This document shows, piece by piece, positions 1 through 7,838 of a stretch of DNA of 64,000 nucleotides. Each line of letters begins with the position of its first letter. Within the stretch, counting starts at the first letter, position 1. The notes under the pieces are model-generated. The model ran no database searches. It saw only the letters and a program-made list of their open reading frames with translations, and had not been told where the DNA came from. The translations under genes were made by a program, and so were the position numbers. Source of the stretch: Muriicola jejuensis (lineage in GTDB: Bacteria > Bacteroidota > Bacteroidia > Flavobacteriales > Flavobacteriaceae); contig NZ_JAABOP010000003.1 of the NCBI RefSeq assembly GCF_010671595.1, forward strand, positions 149,430 through 213,429, read 5' to 3'.

Positions 1-158
1 AAGACGGATGTTCTTTTGACCAGTGGCCGCAGTTCTTTCACCGTAGCGTCTAAATCCTTGCGGGATGCGAAGGGAATGCTTTGGAGAAGCGAATTTCCAC
101 TCTTGGCCGTGACCACGAAACTGTATTGATTGTCTTTGTCTTTTTGGATCCGGATCAT
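1..158 (-). CDS. DUF1508/YegP-like protein, 3' part outside window
   Basis: Reading leftwards from an ATG at 158, an open frame runs 52 codons to the window edge without a stop. It begins MIRIQKDKDNQYSFVVTAKS and continues with NSLLQSIPFASRKDLDATV. The short beta-strand pattern (a hydrophobic strand, then S-x2-F-x-S-R-x-D-L and an alpha helix) resembles the DUF1508 (YegP) repeat, a small domain of unknown function. The start lies 17 bases after the ybaB stop on the same strand, so the two are probably co-transcribed. The family call rests on one partial domain and is an inference; the open frame itself is read directly. Confidence 0.5.
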   Translation of the reverse strand, partial: MIRIQKDKDNQYSFVVTAKSGNSLLQSIPFASRKDLDATVKELRPLVKRTSV

Positions 159-175
159 GAACGCGTTCTTTGGGA

Positions 176-502
176 TTATTTGAAAAGGGAATCCATACCC
201 GGGATGTTGGGCATACCTTCTTTAGCTACAGCAGCAAGTTCTGTTTCTTGCACTCCTGTGGCTTTTGCGATGGCCTTGTTGAGCGTGATGACCAGGTAGT
301 CTTCCAGTTGCTCCTTATCCTTCAAAAGGTGGTCTTCCAGTGAGATACTCTTGATCTCCCGGTTTGCCGTGATGGTGACAGATACAGAACCGTCAGCTGC
401 TTTTTCATCGAGCAGGACCGTGTCCAGACGTTTTTTGGTTTCTTCTACCTTGGCACGGGTCTCCTTGAGTTTACCCATCATTCCCATTATATCTCCGAAC
501 AT
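176..502 (-). CDS. ybaB: YbaB/EbfC family nucleoid-associated protein
   Basis: This 108-residue protein has the YbaB/EbfC layout: a Met/Gly-rich start ([20 protein letters not shown]), a charged amphipathic helix, then a central beta segment with [20 protein letters not shown]. The family forms tweezer-like dimers that bind DNA and is often coded beside dnaX and recR; here it is followed by a DUF1508-type gene instead. A CAAATTTA motif (reverse complement of TAnnTTTG) 19 bases upstream of the start fits a promoter. Length and motifs match the family; the DNA-binding role is known from homologues only. Confidence 0.85.
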   Translation of the reverse strand: MFGDIMGMMGKLKETRAKVEETKKRLDTVLLDEKAADGSVSVTITANREIKSISLEDHLLKDKEQLEDYLVITLNKAIAKATGVQETELAAVAKEGMPNIPGMDSLFK

Positions 503-521
503 TCTTTCTTGTTTAATACCT

Positions 522-529
522 CAAATTTA
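522..529 (-). promoter_or_regulatory. Bacteroidota -7 box for ybaB
   Basis: On the minus strand the bases read TAAATTTG, matching TAnnTTTG, 19 bases upstream of the ybaB ATG. No clear TTG -33 box is seen at the usual distance, so this is a partial match. Confidence 0.4.
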
Positions 530-558
530 CTAATTTGCCCGGATTTTAAAGAACATCT

Positions 559-2694
559 ATGTATTGGTCGAAAAAAAACATCATTCCCCTAATTAGCCTT
601 ATTTTTGCCTTTTCTTGTCAGAATCAGAAGGACGAAATGGCGAACATCTCACCACCAGTTGCTAAGAAAGTGCCCAAAAAACTCGAGATCCACGGCGATG
701 CAAGGGTGGACAACTACTACTGGATGAATGATCGCGAAGATCCCGAGGTGATCCGGTTCCTGGAGCAGGAAAACGAGTATTACCAGGCTAAAACAGCCCA
801 TACACAGGTCCTTCAGGATTCCCTTTTCAAGGAAATGAGGTCCAGGATCAAGGAAGATGATACCTCCGTCCCATACAAGCGAAACGGCTACTGGTATATA
901 ACCCGATATGAGACCGGAAAGGAATACCCTATCTATTCCAGGAAGGAAGGGAGTTTAGAAGCGCCGGAGGAAATAATGTTCAATGTTAATGAACTCGCCG
1001 AGGGGCACGAGTATTTCAGGCTAAGCGGTATTTCTGTGAGCCCGGACAACAAATTGGCCGCATTCGGCACAGATACCGTTTCCAGGAGGCAGTACATCAT
1101 CAGGGTGAAGAATCTGGAAACCGGAGAGGTATACGCAGACAGGATCGAAAATACCACAGGGGGCTCGGTCTGGGCCAAGGATAACAAAACGTTTTTTTAC
1201 TCCAAAAAGGACCCGGTGACCCTGCGTTCTGACAAGATCTACAAGCATGTCCTGGGAACCCCTTCGGAGGAAGATGAACTGGTCTATCACGAACAGGATG
1301 AAACCTTTAGTACCTATGTTTATAAGTCGAAGTCGGAAGACTATATCATCATCGGGTCGAACAGCACACTGACCTCTGAATACCGCATCCTGGATGCAGA
1401 TGATCCAAGGGGCGACTTCAAGGTTTTTTCTCCCAGGACCAGAGGTCTGGAATACTCAATTTATCATTTTGGGCCCGACTTCTACATCCTTACCAACAAG
1501 GACGGGGCAACTAATTTCAAATTGATGAAGACCTCCAAAGATGCCACGACCTCTGAGCATTGGGTGGATTACCTCCCTCACAGGGAAGACGTCCTCCTGG
1601 AGGATATTGAAATTTTTAAGGACTTCCTGGTGGTCTCAGAACGAGACAACGGACTGAACAAGATAAAGGTGACACGATGGGACGGCAAGGATTCCTATTA
1701 CTTGCCCTTCGACAATGAGACCTACGTGGCTTTTCCCTACGTAAATCTCGATTATGACACCAAACTGCTTAGGTATATCTATATTTCGATGACATCCCCT
1801 TATTCCATCATCGATTTTGATATGGGCACCGGTGAAAAGACGGTGCTGAAGCAGGAAGAAGTACTTGGAGGAAAATTTATGGAGGAGAATTACAGATCAG
1901 ATAGGGTCTGGGCCACAGCGAGGGATGGGGCAAAGGTGCCTATCTCTCTGGTATATCATAAAGACACTCCCCTGAATGGAACTTCCCCCTTGCTACAGTA
2001 CGCCTATGGTTCGTATGGCAGTACCATCGACCCCTCTTTTTCCAGTACGCGACTCAGCCTTCTCGACCGTGGTTTTATCTATGCCATTGCCCATGTGAGG
2101 GGAGGAGAGTACCTGGGGAGGCCATGGTACGAGGATGGCAAGCTGCTGAATAAAAAGAACACATTTACCGACTTTATTGACTGTTCCAAATTCCTGATCC
2201 AGGAGAAATACACCAGTGCGGATCACCTTTATGCCTGGGGTGGGTCTGCCGGAGGGCTGCTTATGGGTGCGGTAGTCAATATGGCACCGGAACTCTACCA
2301 TGGGGTGATCGCGGCCGTTCCTTTCGTAGATGTGGTGACGACCATGCTGGACGATTCCATCCCGCTTACCACAGGCGAATACGACGAATGGGGAAATCCG
2401 AATGACCCCGTCTACTATGAGTACATGCTCTCTTATTCTCCCTACGACAACGTAAAGGCACAGGCCTACCCGAATATGTATGTGTCTACCGGCCTGCATG
2501 ATTCTCAGGTGCAATATTGGGAGCCTGCCAAATGGGTAGCTAAGCTCAGGGAACTCAAAACGGACGACAACCTGCTCTTCCTGGACACCAATTTGGAGGC
2601 CGGGCATGGGGGTGCATCCGGCCGATTTGAGGCTCTTAAGGAGACTGCGAAGGAATACGCTTTCCTGTTAGATTTGGAGGGAATTACGCGTTAA
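559..2694 (+). CDS. S9A prolyl oligopeptidase / oligopeptidase B, lipoprotein
   Basis: This 711-residue serine peptidase begins with a lipoprotein signal (hydrophobic run ending FAFSC, lipidated Cys about residue 20), so it is expected to be exported and lipid-anchored. Residues about 35-430 form the seven-bladed propeller that gates the active site; the alpha/beta-hydrolase domain follows. The catalytic triad is visible: Ser563 in GGSAGG, Asp648 in GLHDSQV and His683 in GHGGASGRFE. The family cleaves short peptides after basic or proline residues. The K-K-x-L-E-I-H-G-D-x-R-x-D-x-Y-Y-W start of the mature part is typical of the oligopeptidase B branch. It diverges from ybaB and looks monocistronic. 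Confidence 0.9.
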   Translation: MYWSKKNIIPLISLIFAFSCQNQKDEMANISPPVAKKVPKKLEIHGDARVDNYYWMNDREDPEVIRFLEQENEYYQAKTAHTQVLQDSLFKEMRSRIKEDDTSVPYKRNGYWYITRYETGKEYPIYSRKEGSLEAPEEIMFNVNELAEGHEYFRLSGISVSPDNKLAAFGTDTVSRRQYIIRVKNLETGEVYADRIENTTGGSVWAKDNKTFFYSKKDPVTLRSDKIYKHVLGTPSEEDELVYHEQDETFSTYVYKSKSEDYIIIGSNSTLTSEYRILDADDPRGDFKVFSPRTRGLEYSIYHFGPDFYILTNKDGATNFKLMKTSKDATTSEHWVDYLPHREDVLLEDIEIFKDFLVVSERDNGLNKIKVTRWDGKDSYYLPFDNETYVAFPYVNLDYDTKLLRYIYISMTSPYSIIDFDMGTGEKTVLKQEEVLGGKFMEENYRSDRVWATARDGAKVPISLVYHKDTPLNGTSPLLQYAYGSYGSTIDPSFSSTRLSLLDRGFIYAIAHVRGGEYLGRPWYEDGKLLNKKNTFTDFIDCSKFLIQEKYTSADHLYAWGGSAGGLLMGAVVNMAPELYHGVIAAVPFVDVVTTMLDDSIPLTTGEYDEWGNPNDPVYYEYMLSYSPYDNVKAQAYPNMYVSTGLHDSQVQYWEPAKWVAKLRELKTDDNLLFLDTNLEAGHGGASGRFEALKETAKEYAFLLDLEGITR

Positions 2695-2708
2695 TTAAAA
2701 AAAAATAG

Positions 2709-2716
2709 TAATTTTG
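2709..2716 (+). promoter_or_regulatory. Bacteroidota -7 box for the PLP synthase gene
   Basis: TAATTTTG matches TAnnTTTG and lies 44 bases before the ATG at 2761. The -33 TTG is not evident at 17-23 bases upstream. Confidence 0.4.
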
Positions 2717-2760
2717 CCCATGGGTTTTCGATCTTGATCGGGGACTCATGAACCAATCTT

Positions 2761-3801
2761 ATGGAAAAAAAGATTCACGCCTGTAATTCCATCCTAGATC
2801 TTATTGGAAACACTCCTCTGGTAAAACTCAACCATATCACCCGAGAACTGGAAGGGGATTTCTATGCAAAAATGGAATTCTTTAATCCCGGTCACTCCGC
2901 CAAGGATCGTATCGCTGCCTTTATCATAGAGGAAGCGGAACGCAAGGGTATTTTAAAGGAAGGAAGTACTATCATAGAGACCACTTCAGGGAATACCGGT
3001 TTTAGCCTTGCCATGGTCGCCATCGTAAAAGGGTATAAATGTATCCTGGCGGTGAGTTCCAAATCATCACAGGATAAGATAGATATGCTTCGTTGCATGG
3101 GAGCACAGGTGTATGTTTGCCCGGCTCACGTAAGTGCCGATGATCCCAGGTCTTATTACGAAGTGGCCAAAAGGCTGCACCAAGAAACCGAGAATTCGAT
3201 CTACATCAATCAGTACTTTAACGAACTGAATATTGAAGCCCATTACCGAACTACAGGCCCTGAGATCTGGGAACAGACCAGTGGTCAGATCACTCATTTT
3301 GTAGCGTGCAGCGGAACTGGGGGAACTATTTCAGGAACCGCTCGCTATCTGAAAGAAATGAACCCGAAGATACGGGTGATCGGAGTAGATGCCTATGGGT
3401 CCGTTCTGAAAAAATACCACGAAACCGGCAAGGTAGACAAGAATGAGATCTACCCCTACAGAATTGAAGGATTAGGAAAGAACCTTATCCCGGAGGCCAC
3501 CGATTTCGAAATCATTGACACCTTTATCAAGGTAACTGACAGGGATAGCGCCCACACGGCACGTGAGATCGCCAAAAAAGAAGGGATCTTTGCCGGATAC
3601 ACCTCAGGAGCCGTCATGCAAGCCGTAAAACAGCTCAGCGACCTCGGGGAGTTCGATAGTGAAAGTAAAGTGGTGGTGGTTTTCCCGGATCACGGATCCC
3701 GTTATATGAGCAAGGTGTACAGTGACAAATGGATGGAAGCTCAGGGATTTATGGAAGGAGTGAAGGAACAGGAACAAAAGAAGGTAGAGGTTATAAAATA
3801 G
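2761..3801 (+). CDS. Cysteine synthase/cystathionine beta-synthase-fold PLP enzyme (candidate cysteate synthase)
   Basis: This 346-residue fold-type II PLP enzyme carries the expected motifs: [10 protein letters not shown] at the start, the PLP-binding lysine K48 in GHSAKDR, the substrate loop TTSGNTGFS (about 73-81) and the phosphate-binding loop SGTGGTISG. There is no C-terminal CBS domain pair and no haem domain. Homologues make cysteine or cystathionine, or react O-phosphoserine with sulfite to give cysteate. It is followed by an alpha-oxoamine synthase gene on the same strand, the pairing expected if cysteate made here feeds acyl-CoA condensation to capnine. A strong terminator separates the two genes, so each probably has its own promoter. 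The family is certain; the cysteate reaction is inferred from context. Confidence 0.8.
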   Translation: MEKKIHACNSILDLIGNTPLVKLNHITRELEGDFYAKMEFFNPGHSAKDRIAAFIIEEAERKGILKEGSTIIETTSGNTGFSLAMVAIVKGYKCILAVSSKSSQDKIDMLRCMGAQVYVCPAHVSADDPRSYYEVAKRLHQETENSIYINQYFNELNIEAHYRTTGPEIWEQTSGQITHFVACSGTGGTISGTARYLKEMNPKIRVIGVDAYGSVLKKYHETGKVDKNEIYPYRIEGLGKNLIPEATDFEIIDTFIKVTDRDSAHTAREIAKKEGIFAGYTSGAVMQAVKQLSDLGEFDSESKVVVVFPDHGSRYMSKVYSDKWMEAQGFMEGVKEQEQKKVEVIK

Positions 3802-3820
3802 ATCACAGGAATAGATTTTG

Positions 3821-3853
3821 AAAGGCAGCGGAACCCATTCCGCTGCCTTTTTT
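3821..3853 (+). terminator. Rho-independent terminator
   Basis: A perfect 12-bp stem (3821-3832 with 3839-3850) encloses a 6-base loop. The stem's 3' arm ends in and runs on into a T tract. It lies 20 bases after the stop of the PLP synthase gene. Confidence 0.85.
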
Positions 3854-3893
3854 GTTCCCATAAATAAAGTTATGAATCGTGGTCAAAAATCCA

Positions 3894-3901
3894 TAGTTTT
3901 G
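3894..3901 (+). promoter_or_regulatory. Bacteroidota -7 box for the alpha-oxoamine synthase gene
   Basis: TAGTTTTG matches TAnnTTTG and sits 20 bases before the ATG at 3922, after the upstream terminator. Together these imply separate transcription from the preceding gene. Confidence 0.5.
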
Positions 3902-3921
3902 CAGAAACCAAACAGGGTTAG

Positions 3922-5181
3922 ATGAGAGATTTATTTGACAGGATTTTAGAGAATAAGGGCCCTCTGGGACGATGGGCCTCACAGGCTGAAGGGTATTTCG
4001 TTTTTCCAAAATTAGAAGGTCCGATTTCTAACCGGATGAAATTTCAGGGCAAGGAGGTCATTACCTGGAGCATTAATGATTACCTGGGGCTGGCCAACCT
4101 GCCGGAGATTAAAAAAGTGGACGGCGAGGCCGCCCTTGAATACGGCGCCGCCTATCCTATGGGGGCCCGGATGATGAGCGGGCATACCGTTCATCACGAA
4201 CAACTCGAAAAAGAGTTGGCTTCATTCGTTAAAAAGGAGGCAGCCTACCTGCTTAATTTCGGGTATCAGGGGATCATGTCTGCCATAGATGCCCTTGTGT
4301 CTAAGGACGATATCATCGTCTATGACGTGGATTCCCATGCCTGTATCATAGACGGGGTCAGGTTGCATATGGGTAAGCGGTTTACCTTTAAGCACAATGA
4401 TATTGAAAGCCTTGAAAAGAACCTGGAAAGGGCCACCAAGATGGCAGAACAGACTGGGGGCGGTATCCTCGTGATCTCCGAAGGTGTTTTCGGAATGAGG
4501 GGAGAACAGGGCAAGCTCAAGGAAATAGCCGCACTCAAGAAGAAATTCAAATTCAGGCTGCTGGTAGACGATGCCCACGGTTTCGGGACACTTGGAAAGA
4601 CCGGTGCCGGAGCAGGAGAGGAGCAGGGAATTCAGGATGATATAGACGTGTATTTCGCCACTTTTGCCAAGTCCCTTGCCGGGATTGGGGCATTCCTCGC
4701 GGCTGATCAGGAGATCATCGATTACCTGAAATACAACCTCAGGTCGCAGATGTTCGCCAAGTCCCTCCCGATGATCTATGTAAAAGGAGCCCTTAAAAGG
4801 CTCGAGATGCTCAGGACCATGCCCGAATTAAAGGCCAAGCTCTGGGAGAATGTTACGGCTTTGCAGGAAGGTCTTAAGGAAAGAGGCTTTGATATAGGGA
4901 CCACGTCCAGCTGTGTTACACCGGTATACCTGAACGGAAGTATCCCTGAGGCCATGGCCCTTGTAAAGGACTTGCGGGAGAATTACGGTATCTTCTGTTC
5001 TATTGTGGTCTATCCGGTTATTCCTAAAGGTTTGATCCTGCTAAGGATGATCCCTACGGCTACGCATACCATGGAAGACATTTCCATCACTCTCGACGCT
5101 TTCTCATCGATACGTGAAAGACTGGAAAATGGCACTTACAAACGATTGTCAGCTGCCGTTGCCGCCGCCATGGGTGAATAA
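3922..5181 (+). CDS. Alpha-oxoamine synthase: serine palmitoyltransferase or cysteate-C-fatty acyltransferase
   Basis: This 419-residue fold-type I PLP enzyme condenses an amino acid with an acyl-CoA or acyl-ACP. Visible active-site features are His139 in VDSHACIIDG (stacks on PLP), Asp216/Asp217 and His219 in LLVDDAHGFG, and the internal-aldimine lysine K250 in TFAKSLAGIGAF. The N-terminal SINDYLGLANLPEI is the family hallmark. In Bacteroidota such enzymes start sphingolipid synthesis from serine, or capnine-type sulfonolipid synthesis from cysteate. The neighbouring cysteine-synthase-fold gene favours the second. KBL or BioF activity is less likely because no biotin or threonine genes are near. 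The class is certain; the substrate is inferred. Confidence 0.82.
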   Translation: MRDLFDRILENKGPLGRWASQAEGYFVFPKLEGPISNRMKFQGKEVITWSINDYLGLANLPEIKKVDGEAALEYGAAYPMGARMMSGHTVHHEQLEKELASFVKKEAAYLLNFGYQGIMSAIDALVSKDDIIVYDVDSHACIIDGVRLHMGKRFTFKHNDIESLEKNLERATKMAEQTGGGILVISEGVFGMRGEQGKLKEIAALKKKFKFRLLVDDAHGFGTLGKTGAGAGEEQGIQDDIDVYFATFAKSLAGIGAFLAADQEIIDYLKYNLRSQMFAKSLPMIYVKGALKRLEMLRTMPELKAKLWENVTALQEGLKERGFDIGTTSSCVTPVYLNGSIPEAMALVKDLRENYGIFCSIVVYPVIPKGLILLRMIPTATHTMEDISITLDAFSSIRERLENGTYKRLSAAVAAAMGE

Positions 5182-5209
5182 GTCGGAAAAAATACCGCGT
5201 AAATAATAA

Positions 5210-6328
5210 TTAAAGGGCCTTTTTATAGGTCCTTCTTTTTTTATAGACCTCAGGGCTGAAATGTTTCCAGATCTGTTTGATCGCGAAATTGTCTTCCAGC
5301 TCAGGTGTTCGGTAACAGGTCTCGATCTGCTTTTCCTCAAAGGTCTCGTGATACTCATTGAAAATGACGGAGGTAACCCCTTTGTTCTGATATTCCGGAT
5401 GTATACCAATAAGGTAAAAAATGACATCCTTGTTGTGCTTTTTTGCCTGAAGGAGATGGTACCATCCAAATGGGAAGAGCTTGCCCCGGGCTTTTTGCAA
5501 GGCTTCGGAAAAAGAAGGCATCACGATGGCAAAGGCGATGATCCTGTCCGAAGAATCCAGGATGAATTTGATGTATTCCGGATTGATGAAAGCGATGTAC
5601 TTTTTCTTGAAATATTCTTTTTGAACGGGCGTAATTGGAACGAATGAGGCCAGTTTGGCGTAACTGTCGTTAAACAGGTCGAACATCTGGTCTACCCAGG
5701 GCATGAGCTCAGAAGTCTTCTTGAAATTCATTTCCCGCAGGCCATACCTCTTTTTGATTAGTAGTTGTACCCTCTCAAAAAGCGAAGGGTCTACGTTGCT
5801 TCTCGGAAACTTATTCTCTTCATACCCTTTTTCCTTTACAAAACCCAGCCTCTCATAATGCGCCTGGTAATAGGGGTAATTGTACCAGGTGATCATGGTA
5901 CCGATATGATCGAACCCCTCTACGAGGACCCCCACCTTATCCATGTTGGAGAATCCCACAGGTCCCTCCATATATTCCATCCTATGCTCTCTTCCCAATT
6001 CCGCTACTTTCTCCAATAAGGCTTCTGAAACAGCTGTATCGTCTATGAAATCGAACCAGCCAAAGCGCATTTTCCTCAATTTTTGCTCATTGACTTCGAT
6101 CCAGTTGATCATGGCGACGACCCTTCCTACGATCTTTCCATCTTTATAGGCCAGGTAAAACCAGGCATCAGCGTGTTCAAAAACCGGATTCTTCTTTGGA
6201 TCGAAGGTCTCCATTTCGTCCTTAATCAACGGGGGTACCCAATAAGGGGAGTCCTTGTAAAGGGAAAAGGGAAAAGTGACAAATTTCTTCAGATCAGACT
6301 TATTGACGGCCTGTTCAACATGTATCAT
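5210..6328 (-). CDS. GNAT-fold acyltransferase family protein
   Basis: This 372-residue protein begins IHVEQAVNKSDLKKFVTFPF and has two GNAT-like halves. The C-terminal half holds VIFYLIGIHPEYQNKGVTSV, which looks like the acyl-CoA-binding motif A (Q/R-x-x-G-x-G/A), with G-V in place of the usual glycine. Many Bacteroidota carry this large family and its substrate is not known to me. It converges on the alpha-oxoamine synthase gene, which makes an N-acyltransferase role in sphingolipid or sulfonolipid assembly attractive, but nothing in the sequence proves it. The last four codons lie inside the shared terminator hairpin. Confidence 0.7.
   Translation of the reverse strand: MIHVEQAVNKSDLKKFVTFPFSLYKDSPYWVPPLIKDEMETFDPKKNPVFEHADAWFYLAYKDGKIVGRVVAMINWIEVNEQKLRKMRFGWFDFIDDTAVSEALLEKVAELGREHRMEYMEGPVGFSNMDKVGVLVEGFDHIGTMITWYNYPYYQAHYERLGFVKEKGYEENKFPRSNVDPSLFERVQLLIKKRYGLREMNFKKTSELMPWVDQMFDLFNDSYAKLASFVPITPVQKEYFKKKYIAFINPEYIKFILDSSDRIIAFAIVMPSFSEALQKARGKLFPFGWYHLLQAKKHNKDVIFYLIGIHPEYQNKGVTSVIFNEYHETFEEKQIETCYRTPELEDNFAIKQIWKHFSPEVYKKRRTYKKAL
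5213..5242. terminator. Bidirectional terminator between convergent genes
   Basis: A 7-bp stem (5213-5219 with 5228-5234, one G-T wobble) is followed by a T-rich run on the plus strand and by an AT-rich tail on the minus strand. The left arm codes the final residues of the GNAT-fold gene, whose stop is at 5210-5212. Confidence 0.65.
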
Positions 6329-6431
6329 ATACCCGGAATTACATGATCAATAATAGGAATAATTGGCCACAGAAAAAACCCCGAGAGTGATTAAGTTTAG
6401 GAGGATTTAGATTCAGGGGAAAGCGACAGCT

Positions 6432-7469
6432 TCAGTCTTTCTTCTTCTTTTTGGCCTTTCTCTGAAGTTTTCGCATTTTCTTTTTGGAGATACCCGGCAG
6501 GGCAGCGTCGGAATCGTCCTTGAACGCGTTTCTTTTGATGGAAGCCCCGTTCTGCCCCGCTTTCTGGTCGTCTATGGAGATGATCTCGTCCTGGTGAAAG
6601 TCGAACCGATACGAAAAGCCCAGAGAACCGAACATCCTGCTGGGGGTACTCTTAAAACTGGCCCCTACATTCAGGTCGGCCTGAAAGGATTTGCTGAACA
6701 AATGGGCTACCCCTGTCCGCAAGAGGATGTCTGAATACCGGTCGCTCTTGATCCCCTGGTTTTCTACAAAGACACTCCATTTGGGATTCTTAAATGCATG
6801 AGAAAGGGAAACCAGATACTCCATTTCGGGGTAATCCGTTCCGATGCGGTCGTAGATCAGGTTGGAGATCAAAACCAGCCTGGCACCAAGGCTGCTCTGA
6901 GTTGCCACCATAGCTCTGGGCGCTACAATTGGGTCTTCTGGATAGAAGGGATTGTCACCGAGGTTAAAAGTAGCCCCTGCATACACGGAAACTGCAGGTA
7001 CCAGGTCCCTGAGCTGGAACTTGTTATTGGCCCTCCAGCTGTAAAGGTTGGGTTTGGACCTTTCCGGATTTTTAAAGGGATCGTAGAGCAGATACTTCAC
7101 CCCAAGGCGGTTCCTCGAAAAATCGCTCCTCTTTTCATTCAGGTCAAAAGCGGTAAAGGTGATATCCTGTTGTACATAGGTCCCTTCATAGGTGACCTCC
7201 AGCATTTCCTTGAAAAAACCATATCGCAGGACCAGTTCTGCACCCATGATGGTAGATTCCTGAGAAAGGTCGGAATGATCCCTTTGTTCATAGAGGAATC
7301 CCGACTCAATCTGAAATACACCTTTGCCTACTGCATAGGCACTTACAGAAAGCCCCGGACGGTTAGAGTTGATCACTTCTGTATACTGGGAAAAGCCTAA
7401 AACAGGTAAGGCCAAACTCAGGAAAATAAGAGAGCGGAGTAGGGGGTTGGTTCTTCTGGCGGCATCCAT
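6432..7469 (-). CDS. Outer-membrane beta-barrel protein, Phenol_MetA_deg/transporter-like
   Basis: This 345-residue exported protein starts with a signal peptide (basic head, then LIFLSLALPVLGFSQ). The mature start TEVINSNRPGLSVSAYAVGKGVFQIESGF, with alternating aromatic strands to about residue 290, matches the Phenol_MetA_deg family of barrels that Flavobacteria annotate as transporter. The C-terminus is a very basic tail (KKKMRKLQRKAKKKKKD), odd for a barrel that normally ends in an aromatic residue. Its start diverges from the polysaccharide operon. The family call is by pattern, and function is unknown. Confidence 0.65.
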   Translation of the reverse strand: MDAARRTNPLLRSLIFLSLALPVLGFSQYTEVINSNRPGLSVSAYAVGKGVFQIESGFLYEQRDHSDLSQESTIMGAELVLRYGFFKEMLEVTYEGTYVQQDITFTAFDLNEKRSDFSRNRLGVKYLLYDPFKNPERSKPNLYSWRANNKFQLRDLVPAVSVYAGATFNLGDNPFYPEDPIVAPRAMVATQSSLGARLVLISNLIYDRIGTDYPEMEYLVSLSHAFKNPKWSVFVENQGIKSDRYSDILLRTGVAHLFSKSFQADLNVGASFKSTPSRMFGSLGFSYRFDFHQDEIISIDDQKAGQNGASIKRNAFKDDSDAALPGISKKKMRKLQRKAKKKKKD

Positions 7470-7528
7470 CGGGTGCTATTTTATCAAAGATTTATGACAT
7501 TTGTACTGCTATTACAACGCTGGAATTG

Positions 7529-7536
7529 TACTTTTG
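7529..7536 (+). promoter_or_regulatory. Bacteroidota -7 box for the polysaccharide operon
   Basis: TACTTTTG matches TAnnTTTG exactly and lies 20 bases before the ATG at 7557. A TTTG ends at 7503, 25 bases upstream, slightly beyond the usual -33 spacing. Confidence 0.5.
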
Positions 7537-7556
7537 ATATAATTACAATTTAAATT

Positions 7557-7820
7557 ATGGGTTTTTTAAAGACACTGCTGATCATCCTCGGGGTCTATTT
7601 CCTTTTGCGTATTTTGGGGAGATTATTCGCCCCCTGGCTCTTCAGATACGCAGTGAAAAAGACGGGAGAACAATTCAGACATGCATATGAACAAGCCCGT
7701 GAGAATGGAGAGGCCCGCTTTACTGGGTCGGATGGGGAGATCAGAGGTCCTGAAAAAAAACAAAAACCAAATTCCCCGGATAAGGTGGGGGAGTATATAG
7801 ATTTTGAGGAAATAGACTAA
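7557..7820 (+). CDS. DUF4834 family small membrane protein
   Basis: This 87-residue protein has one N-terminal membrane segment (LLIILGVYFLLRILGRLFA) followed by a soluble charged tail ending GEYIDFEEID. This layout matches DUF4834, a Bacteroidota-specific family of unknown function usually coded directly upstream of a YfhO-type gene, as here (18 bases). It is the first gene of a four-gene plus-strand operon. Confidence 0.75.
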   Translation: MGFLKTLLIILGVYFLLRILGRLFAPWLFRYAVKKTGEQFRHAYEQARENGEARFTGSDGEIRGPEKKQKPNSPDKVGEYIDFEEID

Positions 7821-7838
7821 ACAAGCACTTCATTTTCT

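Noticed and set aside
1993..2607. 204-codon minus-strand frame
   Set aside because: It is antisense to the peptidase catalytic domain with its intact triad.
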